Positions 28,666-37,517 of a stretch of 64,000 bases of DNA are shown one piece after another; the first letter of the stretch is position 1, and every line of letters begins with the position of its first letter. The notes under the pieces were generated by a model. That model ran no database searches, had not been told where the DNA came from, and was given only the letters and a program-made list of their open reading frames with translations. This DNA is from Campylobacter ureolyticus ACS-301-V-Sch3b (GTDB taxonomy: Bacteria > Campylobacterota > Campylobacteria > Campylobacterales > Campylobacteraceae): NCBI RefSeq assembly GCF_000413435.1, contig NZ_KE340326.1, positions 368,704 through 432,703 of the forward strand, written 5' to 3'. Position numbers and translations under genes: made by a program.

Positions 28666-29627
28666 TTTAGATCTTTTTTTATCTTTTTTTCTAACATATG
28701 TCTGTTGATTTCTTCGCCATCGCAAATTTCATCAAATTCATTTTTATATCTTGTTTCATTTTTAACATCATAGTCGTTTATTGTTTTTATAAAATTTTTG
28801 AAATCTTCATTTTTGTATGAAAGCTCATCAACTAGATTAAAATCTAAAATTTCCTTAAATTTTGCAGGGGCTATGATTTTGCTTTGCTCTATATTTTCAC
28901 TATCAAGACTTAAAACTCCAATACCAAAACTAAGTGCTGTTTTTGTTATCAGCTCTATTAACTCTTCATCGCTTTCGTCAATATCCAAAGCAACCAAATA
29001 TCCCTCATTTGCCCAACTTGAGTTACTAACAGCCTGAAAATAACACTTTCTAAAATCTGAAACAGTAAGTTTTATTTTTAATTCAAATGAATAAATTTTT
29101 ATAGGGAAATTTTTAAATTTTTCTAGAAATTTATATGTAGTGTCGCTGTTAAATTCCTCAAAACTAACAGCAACCATATCAGGATATAGCCATTTATTAA
29201 AACCTTTATCGTTTTTTGGGCCTTTTCTATGATTGATTGTTTTTGGTAAAGCGTTAAAATTTGGATTTGAGTTTATAAAATATGCAAGAATACAATGTAA
29301 ATCTCCCTCATTAAATTTAGTGGTTTGTGAATCATTATTTGAAGTTTTACTATTTTTCGAAGCCTGTATTTTTGCTTTAATATTAAAATGCTGATCTTTT
29401 AACATTATCAAAATTGGTCTTTCCTGCACTTTTTTAAAAATAGTATCTGAATTATTTTTTAAATCCATATAAATATATGCACCAAAAGTAGCCCATGGTG
29501 TTTTACCTTTGAAATTTAGCTCTTCTGTAAGCCCTAAATTTTCGGCTATTTTATACATTTGACTTGGATTTAATGGCCTTTGCTCTTTTTCTAAAATTTC
29601 CTTTGCAATCTTTATAACTTTATTCAT
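28662..29627 (-). CDS. HrgA-like protein with N-terminal HARE-HTH domain
   Basis: This 321-residue protein starts with a winged-helix HARE-HTH-type domain (about 1-75; MYKIAENLGL and WATFGAYIYMDLKN). The rest (about 105-300) contains ALPKTINHRKGPKNDKGF, LYPDMVAVSFEE and the KIYSFELKIKLTVSDFRKCYFQAVSNSSWANEGY region, with the D...E-x-K spacing of PD-(D/E)XK nucleases. In Helicobacter pylori, hrgA occupies the same locus as the HpyIII restriction enzyme in different strains, so a link to DNA restriction is likely but unproven. No methylase is beside it. It is translationally coupled to kdsD by ATGA. Confidence 0.75.
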   Translation of the reverse strand: MNKVIKIAKEILEKEQRPLNPSQMYKIAENLGLTEELNFKGKTPWATFGAYIYMDLKNNSDTIFKKVQERPILIMLKDQHFNIKAKIQASKNSKTSNNDSQTTKFNEGDLHCILAYFINSNPNFNALPKTINHRKGPKNDKGFNKWLYPDMVAVSFEEFNSDTTYKFLEKFKNFPIKIYSFELKIKLTVSDFRKCYFQAVSNSSWANEGYLVALDIDESDEELIELITKTALSFGIGVLSLDSENIEQSKIIAPAKFKEILDFNLVDELSYKNEDFKNFIKTINDYDVKNETRYKNEFDEICDGEEINRHMLEKKIKKDLK

Positions 29628-29638
29628 ATTAACTCCTT

Positions 29639-31654
29639 TTAAACTAGATAAATTACAGGAACAATTGTAGGATACTTTTTAAGACGTCTAAAGATATGCT
29701 TTCTTATGGCTTGTCTTATTTGATTTTCTAAAGCCCTTTGATCTCCTAAAAGCTCATTTTTTAAATTACTTAGAAACTGTATTAAAACAAGTTCCATATC
29801 TTTTGCAAAGGCTCTTTGTTCTTTTGCATTAACAACTCCATAAGTTATAACTCTTGTTTTTACAAGCTTTTTATTTGCTTGATCAACTTGAGCGATAACC
29901 ATTACAACACCAGCATCCGCTAAATTTTGACGATGTTTTACCATATCATCTGAGATTTCTTTGTTTATCTGATTGTCGACAAAAATTTTGCCAGTTTTTA
30001 CAGTTTTTACTCTTTTTATATATCCACTTGTAACCTCAACTTGATCACCATCACTCATCAAATAGATATTTCTCTCATCAACACCGCACTCAATGGCTGT
30101 TTTAGAGTGCTTTTCTATATGATTATACTCCCCATGAACAGGCAAGAAAAACTTAGGCTTTGTAAGACGAAGCATGAGCTTTTGTTCTTCTTGTGCAGCG
30201 TGACCTGAGACATGAATCTCACTAAAATCTTGATACGCAACTTTTGCACCACTTTTTAAAAGATAGTTTAAGATATTTGAAACACTCGCCTCATTTCCAG
30301 GGATTGCTTTAGCTGAGATAATAATTTGATCGCTTGGCTTTATCTTGATATATTTATGCTCATCCGTTGCCATTCTATATAGTGCACTCATAGTCTCGCC
30401 CTGACTTCCTGTTGTTACTATTAAAACCTCGTTATCAGGGTATTTTCCAACTTCGTTTGCATCTATAAAAATTTCCTTTGAAAGATCAATATATCCAAGC
30501 TCCATAGCAGTAAATAAATTTCTCTCCATTGATCTTCCAATAACACAAATTTTTCTATTGTGTTTTAGCCCATGTTCAATAGCTTGATAAATTCTATGGA
30601 CATTTGAGCTAAATGTGCTCATTATAACTCTTCCTTTTGACTTGGAAAATATCTCATCAAAGGTCTTTCCAACTGTTTTTTCACTCTTTGTAATGCCATC
30701 TCTATGAGAATTTGTGCTATCACTCATCAAAAGAAGCACCCCTTTTTCTCCATATTCTGCTAAGCGCCCTAAATCAGTCGGATAACCATCGATTGGTGTG
30801 TGATCTATCTTAAAATCCCCTGTGTGGATGATAGTGCCAGCTTCTGTTTTTATAGCAAGGGCTGAAGCATCAATTATGGAGTGAGTGATATGTATCCATT
30901 CGACATCAAAATCGCCTATTTTATAGACTTTTCTTTTTTCTACTGGTCTGAAAAGTGCTCTTTTTACCTTTAAGCCATGCTCTTCAAATTTATTTGATAT
31001 CATTCCAAGACAAAGTGGCGTAGCATAAATTGGATAGTCAAACTCTTTATAAAAATATGGCATTGCGCCGATGTGATCTTCATGCGCGTGAGTTATAATT
31101 ACAGCTTTAATTTTGTCTTTTATCTTTCTTATATAGTCAAAATCAGGTATTAAAATATCAACTCCAAGCATACTTTCATTTGGAAAACTCATACCAACAT
31201 CAACTATAATGGCACTTGTATTTGTCTCAAAAATAGTGATATTTCCACCTATTTCACCAAGACCACCAAGCGGAGTTATGCGGATCTTAGAATTTGATTT
31301 AAAAAATCTTAAAGGATTTAGCCTTTCATCGTGAACTTTTTTGTTTGCGATGATTGCTTTTTCCATCTCTTTTTGCCAATTTTCATTGCCGTTTAAACAT
31401 CTAGAAATATTTGATTTTTTTCGTCTTTTTGACTGAGTTTTTTTAGGAGTTTCTTTTTCGCCTATGCCTGATTCTTTTTGAAGATTTTTCTTTCGGTTTG
31501 CATAGCGATTTGTCTTTTTAAAACCGTTTTGCCTACTTGTTTGTTGATTTTGATTGTTTTCTTTTTTTACACCGTTATTGTTTTTGTTATTTGAATCATT
31601 TGGATAGCTGTTTTGGGTGCTTTTATTGTCTGCACTATTTTGATTTTTTTCCAT
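29639..31654 (-). CDS. rnj: Ribonuclease J
   Basis: This metallo-beta-lactamase/beta-CASP ribonuclease has 5'-exo- and endonuclease activity and is central to mRNA decay in Campylobacterota. A disordered Asn/Lys/Gln-rich N-terminal extension of about 125 residues, as in H. pylori RNase J, precedes the catalytic core with HAHEDHIGAMPYF (metal site), HTGDFKIDHTP, SDSTNSHRDG and HVSGHAAQEEQ. At 671 residues it is complete. Its start lies within the last codons of ksgA (20-bp overlap). Confidence 0.95.
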   Translation of the reverse strand: MEKNQNSADNKSTQNSYPNDSNNKNNNGVKKENNQNQQTSRQNGFKKTNRYANRKKNLQKESGIGEKETPKKTQSKRRKKSNISRCLNGNENWQKEMEKAIIANKKVHDERLNPLRFFKSNSKIRITPLGGLGEIGGNITIFETNTSAIIVDVGMSFPNESMLGVDILIPDFDYIRKIKDKIKAVIITHAHEDHIGAMPYFYKEFDYPIYATPLCLGMISNKFEEHGLKVKRALFRPVEKRKVYKIGDFDVEWIHITHSIIDASALAIKTEAGTIIHTGDFKIDHTPIDGYPTDLGRLAEYGEKGVLLLMSDSTNSHRDGITKSEKTVGKTFDEIFSKSKGRVIMSTFSSNVHRIYQAIEHGLKHNRKICVIGRSMERNLFTAMELGYIDLSKEIFIDANEVGKYPDNEVLIVTTGSQGETMSALYRMATDEHKYIKIKPSDQIIISAKAIPGNEASVSNILNYLLKSGAKVAYQDFSEIHVSGHAAQEEQKLMLRLTKPKFFLPVHGEYNHIEKHSKTAIECGVDERNIYLMSDGDQVEVTSGYIKRVKTVKTGKIFVDNQINKEISDDMVKHRQNLADAGVVMVIAQVDQANKKLVKTRVITYGVVNAKEQRAFAKDMELVLIQFLSNLKNELLGDQRALENQIRQAIRKHIFRRLKKYPTIVPVIYLV

Positions 31655-32444
31655 TTTTCACCTTTAAATAATTAAAAATTTTTACTATTAAGGTGTTATT
31701 TAATTGATGAGCTCTTAAATTTCTATCTAAATTCAACTCTTCAAAGCATTTTTCTAAAATCTCTTTATCAATCTCAGAGCTTAAATTTTTAAAAAGCGTT
31801 TTTCTAGGACTTAAAAAACAGGTTTTTAAAAAATCTTTATAAGATTCATAGTTGATTTTATCAAGCTCATTAAAATTATCAAATTTATTAAATTTTACAA
31901 CGCTTGACATAACCTTTGGTTCTGGTTCAAAGCTACTTGGAGGCACATCAAACAAAGTTTTTATCTCTCCGTTTAAGCCAGTTATTAAACTAAGCGAATT
32001 TGAACCACCAAAGCCACAAAATTTCAAGGCAACTTCACGCTGGATCATAACTATAAATCCTAAGCAATTTGGATCATCTATTGCTTTTAGCATGATATTT
32101 GTCGCCACATAATATGGCAAATTTGCAACTAAAAAATAGCTCTTACAACTTATTAAATTCCAATGATGCAAAGCATCGCCAAGCGTTAAGATCAATTTTT
32201 CTTCATCGATTTCTTTTTTAAAAGTTTGATTTAAAATTTTAAAAAGATCTTCATCAATTTCATAACTTTTAACTTTTGAAATTTCTAACAATTTCTTAGT
32301 TAAATCACCTAAGCCAGCCCCAATTTCGACCAAATCGCAATCTTTGGCACTAAAAATATCTTTGGGAATCGCTTGGATGATCTTATCAAGAACCACGCTA
32401 TCTTTTAGGAAATTTTGTCCGAATTTCTTTTTTGCCTTTATCAT
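31635..32444 (-). CDS. rsmA: 16S rRNA dimethyladenosine transferase
   Basis: It dimethylates two adjacent adenosines near the 3' end of 16S rRNA. KKFGQNFLKD, EIGAGLGDLTKKLL (SAM motif I), and NLPYYVATNIM (catalytic NLPY) are all in place. The start MIKAKKKFG is chosen over the longer frame because it matches the family N-terminus. At 269 residues it is normal. RNase J follows with a 20-bp overlap, the same pairing I recall from C. jejuni. Confidence 0.95.
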   Translation of the reverse strand: MIKAKKKFGQNFLKDSVVLDKIIQAIPKDIFSAKDCDLVEIGAGLGDLTKKLLEISKVKSYEIDEDLFKILNQTFKKEIDEEKLILTLGDALHHWNLISCKSYFLVANLPYYVATNIMLKAIDDPNCLGFIVMIQREVALKFCGFGGSNSLSLITGLNGEIKTLFDVPPSSFEPEPKVMSSVVKFNKFDNFNELDKINYESYKDFLKTCFLSPRKTLFKNLSSEIDKEILEKCFEELNLDRNLRAHQLNNTLIVKIFNYLKVKNGKKSK

Positions 32445-32498
32445 CAAAAGATTATAACTAAAAAAAACTAACAAAGCTACACATTAGAAAAATTTTGA

Positions 32499-32504
32499 TA
32501 AAAT
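32499..32504 (+). promoter_or_regulatory. Possible -10 box upstream of hisF
   Basis: TAAAAT in TTTTGATAAAATAAC lies 29 nt before hisF, in the gap divergent from ksgA. It is a one-mismatch -10 in a T-rich context. Confidence 0.4.
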
Positions 32505-32533
32505 AACACTCTATTTTAATACAAAGGCAAAAG

Positions 32534-33274
32534 ATGAAAAAGATAATTCCTTGTCTTGACACAAACAAAGGCAGAGTTGTAAAAGGTGTAAATTTTGTAA
32601 ATTTAGTCGATGTCGGAGATCCTGTAGAAATAGCTCAGTTTTATGAAAAAGAAGGCGCTGATGAGCTTTGCTTTTTAGATATAACTGCAACTAATGAAAA
32701 TAGAAAAACAACAGTCGAGCTTGCTAAAAAAGTAGCAAATTCTATAAAAATTCCACTAATTGTTGGCGGTGGAATAAAGACAATTGATGATATAAAAGCA
32801 CTTTTAGATGCTGGTGTAAGCAAGGTTAGCATAAACTCAGCAGCCATAAAAACACCTAGTTTAATCAATGAAGCAGCTAAGGAATTTAACTCATTAATTG
32901 TGGCAATAGATGTAAAAAAAGTAAATAATAATTACAATGTTTTTATAAATGGTGGCGAAGTTGATAGCGGCAAAGAGGCTTTAAAATGGGCTTTAGAAGT
33001 TCAAGATAGAGGTGCAGCAGAAATTCTTCCAACATCTATGGATAGAGATGGAGTAACTAACGGATATGATTTAGAAATAACAGGTTTGTTAGCAAAAGAG
33101 TTAAATATCCCAGTTATTGCAAGTGGTGGTGCTGGAAAAATGAGTGACTTTTTAGATGCTTTTAAGGTTGGAGTTGATTCGGCTTTGGCAGCTTCAGTAT
33201 TTCACTTTGGAACAATTCGCATAAATGAGTTGAAAAAATATCTTTTAGAAAATGGTATAAAGGTTAGAATTTAA
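32534..33274 (+). CDS. hisF: Imidazole glycerol phosphate synthase, cyclase subunit
   Basis: This (beta/alpha)8 barrel converts PRFAR and ammonia to imidazole glycerol phosphate and AICAR together with HisH. The catalytic aspartates are in PCLDTNKGRVVKG (about D9) and IVAIDVKK (about D128); IVGGGIKTIDD and ASGGAGKMSDF bind phosphate. At 246 residues it is full length. AAAGGCAAAAG precedes the ATG. hisH is not in the window. Confidence 0.95.
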   Translation: MKKIIPCLDTNKGRVVKGVNFVNLVDVGDPVEIAQFYEKEGADELCFLDITATNENRKTTVELAKKVANSIKIPLIVGGGIKTIDDIKALLDAGVSKVSINSAAIKTPSLINEAAKEFNSLIVAIDVKKVNNNYNVFINGGEVDSGKEALKWALEVQDRGAAEILPTSMDRDGVTNGYDLEITGLLAKELNIPVIASGGAGKMSDFLDAFKVGVDSALAASVFHFGTIRINELKKYLLENGIKVRI

Positions 33275-33846
33275 TGACTAACTTGTTAGTTTGTGCAGGA
33301 AAAAGTGAGAGCTTCGAATTTGCTCAAAGTATTGGAATTGGGCTAATACAAAGCGCTATAAAACTAACTAACATACTAACAAAAAAATCTATAGAAGACG
33401 ATTTACCAAAACAAATCGTCTTCGTTGGAACTGCTGGAATTTATAAAAAAGGTGAAATTTTAGAAATCTATGAAAGTTCTAAAGCTTCAAATTTAGAAAT
33501 TTCTAGGCTTTTAAATTTGTCGTATTCTCCTTTAAATTTAGAAAATCCACTAAATGTTTCACGTGAAACATCACTAACAAACAGTTCAAATATTGTTATA
33601 AACTCATCAAATTTCATAACACAAGATAAAAATTTAGCGGCAAAATTTTATGAAAATGGTTTTGATTTAGAAAATATGGAGTTTTATTCTGTTTTAAGTG
33701 TAGCAAATTTTTTTAAAATTAAGTGCAAAGCAGTAGTTTGTACTACAAATTTTTGTGATGAAAATGCTCATGAAATGTTTATAAAAAACCATGATGCAGC
33801 AAAAGAAAAATTAAAAATATATATGAAAGAAAAAGGGTTGATTTGA
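33274..33846 (+). CDS. Nucleosidase/phosphorylase-like protein, function unknown
   Basis: This 190-residue protein resembles the nucleoside phosphorylase/MTA-SAH nucleosidase fold: an N-terminal [11 protein letters not shown] strand, then [15 protein letters not shown], and a late [18 protein letters not shown] matching the substrate-binding MExxA segment. It is shorter than known members (about 230) and lacks parts of the middle. It sits between hisF and rlmN with overlaps at both ends, as does an uncharacterised gene next to ksgA and rlmN in C. jejuni, as I recall. A perfect parS sequence is embedded in codons for NVSRETS. Confidence 0.6.
   Translation: MTNLLVCAGKSESFEFAQSIGIGLIQSAIKLTNILTKKSIEDDLPKQIVFVGTAGIYKKGEILEIYESSKASNLEISRLLNLSYSPLNLENPLNVSRETSLTNSSNIVINSSNFITQDKNLAAKFYENGFDLENMEFYSVLSVANFFKIKCKAVVCTTNFCDENAHEMFIKNHDAAKEKLKIYMKEKGLI
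33555..33570. other. parS: parS centromere site 1
   Basis: TGTTTCACGTGAAACA is a perfect 16-bp palindrome and matches the ParB/Spo0J-binding parS consensus exactly. It lies inside the nucleosidase-like gene. A second copy is 1.8 kb away. ParB sites cluster near oriC in most bacteria. Confidence 0.88.
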
Positions 33847-34907
33847 AAAATTTACTTGATTTTACAAAAGATGAACTCGGTGAATTTGTAAAACCAGCTT
33901 TTAGAGCTAAACAAATTTATGAATGGATTTACAAAAAAAATGTTGATAGCTTTGATGAAATGTTAAATTTACCAAAAGATTTAAGGCAAGATTTAAGCCA
34001 AAATTTTTATTTTGATCCACTAAAAGTTGTAAAATCTGAAAAAAGTAAAGATGGAAGTATTAAATATCTTTTTGCATTAAAAGATGGAAAAACTATAGAA
34101 AGCGTTTTGCTTCCAATGAAAGATGAGGAAAGAGCTGATGATGGCAAAATTGTAAGTCATGCCAGATACACTGTCTGTGTTAGCTCGCAAGTCGGATGCA
34201 AAATGGGTTGTAGTTTTTGCCTAACGGCCAAAGGTGGGTTTGTCAGAAACTTGACTGCCGGTGAAATTGTAGAACAAGTTCATTTTATAAAAAAGATTAA
34301 TAAAATTCCATATGAAAGACGTGTAAATATTGTTTATATGGGAATGGGCGAACCTCTTAATAATCTTGAAAATGTTGCAAAAGCTATTAAAATTTTTACC
34401 GACAATGACGGACTTGCAATCTCGCCAAGAAGACAGACAGTAAGCACAAGTGGACTTAGCTCACAAATAAAAAAGCTTGGAGAGATGAATTTGGGAGTTT
34501 TATTGGCAATATCACTTCATGCAGTAAATGATGAGTTAAGACAAGAGCTTATGCCAATAAATAAGGCTTATAATATAGCTTCCATAATGGATGCCATAAG
34601 AGAGTTTCCTAGTGATATGAGAAAAAGAGTGATGTTTGAATATCTAATGATGCACAGCGTAAATGATAGTCTAAAAGATGCAAAAACTTTAGTAAAATTA
34701 CTTCATGGTATAAAGGCAAAGGTAAATTTAATCTATTTTAACCCACACGAAGGCAGCATTTATAAACGTCCGTTAAAAGAAAATATGGAAAAATTCCGTG
34801 ATTTTTTACAAAGCAAAAGTGTAACTTGCACTATAAGAGAGTCAAAAGGAATTGACATAAGTGCGGCTTGTGGACAACTAAAAGAACGAAGTGAAAATAA
34901 AATATAA
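33843..34907 (+). CDS. rlmN: Dual-specificity 23S rRNA/tRNA adenine-C2 methyltransferase RlmN
   Basis: This radical-SAM enzyme methylates A2503 of 23S rRNA and A37 of some tRNAs. The Fe-S motif is CKMGCSFC (about 118-125), [10 protein letters not shown] follows, and ISAACGQL near the C-terminus carries the methyl-accepting cysteine. At 354 residues it is complete. It starts at TTG, overlapping the previous stop (TTGA), with AAAGGG upstream. Confidence 0.95.
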   Translation: MKNLLDFTKDELGEFVKPAFRAKQIYEWIYKKNVDSFDEMLNLPKDLRQDLSQNFYFDPLKVVKSEKSKDGSIKYLFALKDGKTIESVLLPMKDEERADDGKIVSHARYTVCVSSQVGCKMGCSFCLTAKGGFVRNLTAGEIVEQVHFIKKINKIPYERRVNIVYMGMGEPLNNLENVAKAIKIFTDNDGLAISPRRQTVSTSGLSSQIKKLGEMNLGVLLAISLHAVNDELRQELMPINKAYNIASIMDAIREFPSDMRKRVMFEYLMMHSVNDSLKDAKTLVKLLHGIKAKVNLIYFNPHEGSIYKRPLKENMEKFRDFLQSKSVTCTIRESKGIDISAACGQLKERSENKI

Positions 34908-34927
34908 AAAAATAAAAGGGAAAAAAA

Positions 34928-35032
34928 TTGACAAAATTAGATTTAATAGAGATTATTTTTATAACTATTGTTTTGATTTTAGGCTTTGGTCTTATGATTA
35001 AAGTGATATTATCTGAAAACAAAGATGAGTAA
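34928..35032 (+). CDS. Tiny single-helix membrane protein (34 residues)
   Basis: A TTG start with AAAAGGG seven bases upstream opens a 34-codon frame. Residues 6-26 are strongly hydrophobic (IEIIFITIVLILGFGLMI) and the tail is charged (SENKDE). I recall a similarly tiny gene after rlmN in C. jejuni, which supports it being real. Function unknown. It is followed at once by a hairpin. Confidence 0.6.
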   Translation: MTKLDLIEIIFITIVLILGFGLMIKVILSENKDE

Positions 35033-35058
35033 ATTTTACTAACAAAAGTTAGTAAAAT
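35033..35058 (+). terminator. Hairpin terminator after rlmN and the tiny membrane gene
   Basis: ATTTTACTAAC pairs perfectly with GTTAGTAAAAT across an AAAA loop, directly abutting the tiny gene's stop. There is no long T-run after it, so efficiency is uncertain. It separates this operon from the convergent RluA-family gene. Confidence 0.55.
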
Positions 35059-35145
35059 TGTATAAAATACAAACTTATTTTGATAGATATTGCTCAAAGT
35101 ATTCTAACAAAATAAATAGTTATTGTTACTTTACCATTTCCAAAT

Positions 35146-36042
35146 TTAATAAAATCCTATTAGTTTTTCAAATTCATTTTTTGCATCGAAATTACTTTTA
35201 ATATTATAAGTTTTTCCATTAAACTCAAATTCTAAACTTTCTGAGTGAAGTAAAAGTCTTTTGGCTCCAGTGATTTTTACCCTACTTTCAACACTTATTT
35301 TTTCATCTAAAAAATCACTAGCGAACTCATCACTAACTCCATAAAGTGCATCTCCAACTATTGGATGTTTCACGTGAAACAATTGCACTCGTATCTGGTG
35401 CTGACGCCCTGTTTTTGGGATACATTTTAAAAGCGTAAAGCCTATTTTTTCATAAATTTGAACTATTTCAAACTCGGTCTTTGCAAATTTTCCACTAGTT
35501 TGGACATACATTTTATTTTTTAAACTCGTGGCTGTTTTATCGGTATTTAAAAAATTTTCTACTGTAAAATTTTTTTCAACAATGCCTTTAACTATAGCAA
35601 AATATGTTTTTTTTATTTCTAAATTTTGAAATTTAAGTTTAAGTTCTTTTTCAATGGTTTTATTTTTAGCCACGAGTAAAACTCCACTTGTTTCTTTATC
35701 TAGTCTATGTGCCACACTTGCATCTCGCCCAAATTTTGACCAAATTTCATCATTCATAGAGTAGTTTGAGTTTCTTCCATTTGGATGAGTTAAAACTCCA
35801 CTTGGCTTATCAAATGCCACCAAAATTTCATCTTCAAAAATAGGCTCTAAACCCTTTGGCTCACACTCATAATCGATTAAAAAAACATCTCCATTTAAAA
35901 TTTGATTTTTAGATATAACAATTTCATCAAGGTTAAAAAGTCGCTTTTTATCTATAAGTTTTTGAGCTTGACTCATCTTATAACCTAAATTTAGTAAAAT
36001 TTGATAAGCTTTTTCACCATTGACAAAAGCTATTTTTTTCAT
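35146..36042 (-). CDS. RluA-family pseudouridine synthase
   Basis: It converts uridine to pseudouridine in rRNA or tRNA. An N-terminal S4-like part is followed by GVLTHPNGRNSNYSMND, the catalytic AHRLDKETSGVLLVAKN (Asp about 110), and GRQHQIRVQLFHVKHPIVGD. The start MKKIAFVNG is chosen; a TTG four codons upstream is less likely. At 298 residues it is normal. RluC/RluD-type specificity cannot be decided. A perfect parS lies in the codons for LFHVKH. Confidence 0.88.
   Translation of the reverse strand: MKKIAFVNGEKAYQILLNLGYKMSQAQKLIDKKRLFNLDEIVISKNQILNGDVFLIDYECEPKGLEPIFEDEILVAFDKPSGVLTHPNGRNSNYSMNDEIWSKFGRDASVAHRLDKETSGVLLVAKNKTIEKELKLKFQNLEIKKTYFAIVKGIVEKNFTVENFLNTDKTATSLKNKMYVQTSGKFAKTEFEIVQIYEKIGFTLLKCIPKTGRQHQIRVQLFHVKHPIVGDALYGVSDEFASDFLDEKISVESRVKITGAKRLLLHSESLEFEFNGKTYNIKSNFDAKNEFEKLIGFY
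35366..35381. other. parS: parS centromere site 2
   Basis: This is a second perfect TGTTTCACGTGAAACA, located in the RluA-family gene. It is fitted to the codons of a conserved motif (LFHVKHP), so both coding and ParB binding can be kept. Confidence 0.88.
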
Positions 36043-36124
36043 AATATAAGGCAATTTTTACCCTCTTTTTGCTAAAATGATAAATTATAACTTTATAAAA
36101 ATTTTGTTTAAAAGAAGGTAAAAG

Positions 36125-37453
36125 ATGGTAGAAAGATATGCTAGAAAACAGATGAGCGACAAATGGACAATAAAAGCAAAATATGATGCTTGGCTAAAAG
36201 TTGAGTTAGCAGCTGTGAAGGCTTGGAACAAACTTGGGCTTATAGATGATGAGTCATGCAAAAAAATTTGTGAAAATGCAAAATTCGATATAGATAGAAT
36301 AGATGAGATAGAAAAAGTCACAAAGCATGATGTTATAGCGTTTTTAACAAGCGTTAGCGAAAATTTAGGAAGTGAGAGTAGATTTTTACACTATGGCATG
36401 ACTTCAAGTGACTGCATAGATACAGCTGTTGGGCTTCAGATAAAAGAGAGCTTAGAACTAATTATAGAAGATGTTAAAAACTTAAAAGAGGCGATAAAAA
36501 TCCGTGCATTTGAGCATAAAAATACACTAATGGTTGGCAGAAGTCATGGAATTCATGGCGAGCCGATAACTTTTGGGCTTGTTTTGGCGATTTGGTATGA
36601 TGAGATAAATAGAAGCTTGGAGCTTTTAAATCATGCTAAAAAAGTAATTAGTGTTGGAAAAATAAGTGGAGCTATGGGAAATTTTGCTCACGCCCCGCTT
36701 GAACTTGAAGAGTTAGTTTGCGAGCATCTAGGCTTAAGTCCAGCACCAGCTAGCAACCAAGTAATACAAAGAGATCGCTACGCACAAGTTATCTCAGCTA
36801 TTGCAATTTTGGCATCAAGCTGCGAAAAAATAGCTGTTGCCATTCGCCACTACCAAAGAACAGAGGTTTATGAGTGCGAGGAGTATTTTAGTCCCGGACA
36901 AAAAGGAAGTTCTGCAATGCCTCATAAAAGAAACCCAGTTTTAAGTGAAAATGTAACCGGACTTTGCAGGGTTTTGCGAAGCTATACAATTCCTGCAATG
37001 GAAAATGTCGCCTTATGGCACGAAAGAGATATAAGCCATAGTTCAGTTGAGAGATTTATACTTCCAGATGCCTTTATAACAGCTGATTTTATGCTAAACC
37101 GCCTTACAAATTTGATTAAAAATTTAGTTGTTTATCCTGAAAATATGATGAAAAACCTAAATTTAACAGGTGGGCTTGTCTTTTCACAAAGAATTTTACT
37201 TGAACTTCCAAAAAAAGGAATTTCAAGAGAAGATGCCTATAAAATAGTTCAAAGAAATGCAATGAAAGTTTGGGCTGATTTGCAAAATGGCAAAAAAGCA
37301 ATCGATGAAAACAATCACAGCCTATTTTTACAAAACTTATTAAAAGATGAAGACTTAAAAGCAAATTTAAGCGATGAAGAGATAAAGCAGTGTTTTGACT
37401 ACTCATATTACACAAAAAATGTAGATCAAATTTTTAAAAGAGTCTTTGACTAG
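36125..37453 (+). CDS. purB: Adenylosuccinate lyase
   Basis: It catalyses two beta-eliminations in purine synthesis (SAICAR to AICAR and adenylosuccinate to AMP). Family motifs include HYGMTSSDCIDTA, GRSHGIHGEP and the signature loop GSSAMPHKRNPVLSEN. At 442 residues it is full length. AGAAGGTAAAAG gives the ribosome site. nrdA follows after about 64 nt. Confidence 0.96.
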   Translation: MVERYARKQMSDKWTIKAKYDAWLKVELAAVKAWNKLGLIDDESCKKICENAKFDIDRIDEIEKVTKHDVIAFLTSVSENLGSESRFLHYGMTSSDCIDTAVGLQIKESLELIIEDVKNLKEAIKIRAFEHKNTLMVGRSHGIHGEPITFGLVLAIWYDEINRSLELLNHAKKVISVGKISGAMGNFAHAPLELEELVCEHLGLSPAPASNQVIQRDRYAQVISAIAILASSCEKIAVAIRHYQRTEVYECEEYFSPGQKGSSAMPHKRNPVLSENVTGLCRVLRSYTIPAMENVALWHERDISHSSVERFILPDAFITADFMLNRLTNLIKNLVVYPENMMKNLNLTGGLVFSQRILLELPKKGISREDAYKIVQRNAMKVWADLQNGKKAIDENNHSLFLQNLLKDEDLKANLSDEEIKQCFDYSYYTKNVDQIFKRVFD

Positions 37454-37517
37454 TAAATAATATATTTAAATTAAATTGTTAGATTACAGTAGAAATAAGA
37501 AAGGTAAAAGAGAGCAG

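Noticed and set aside
33260..35060. Frequent ACTAAC/GTTAGT hexamers, looking like uptake or chi-like repeats
   Set aside because: By rough count they occur about as often across the window as base composition predicts (around 40 expected on both strands), and they have no longer shared core.
37476..37517. Longer N-terminus for NrdA
   Set aside because: The extra 14 residues include no conserved sequence, and the family N-terminus starts at MKVIKRNGR.
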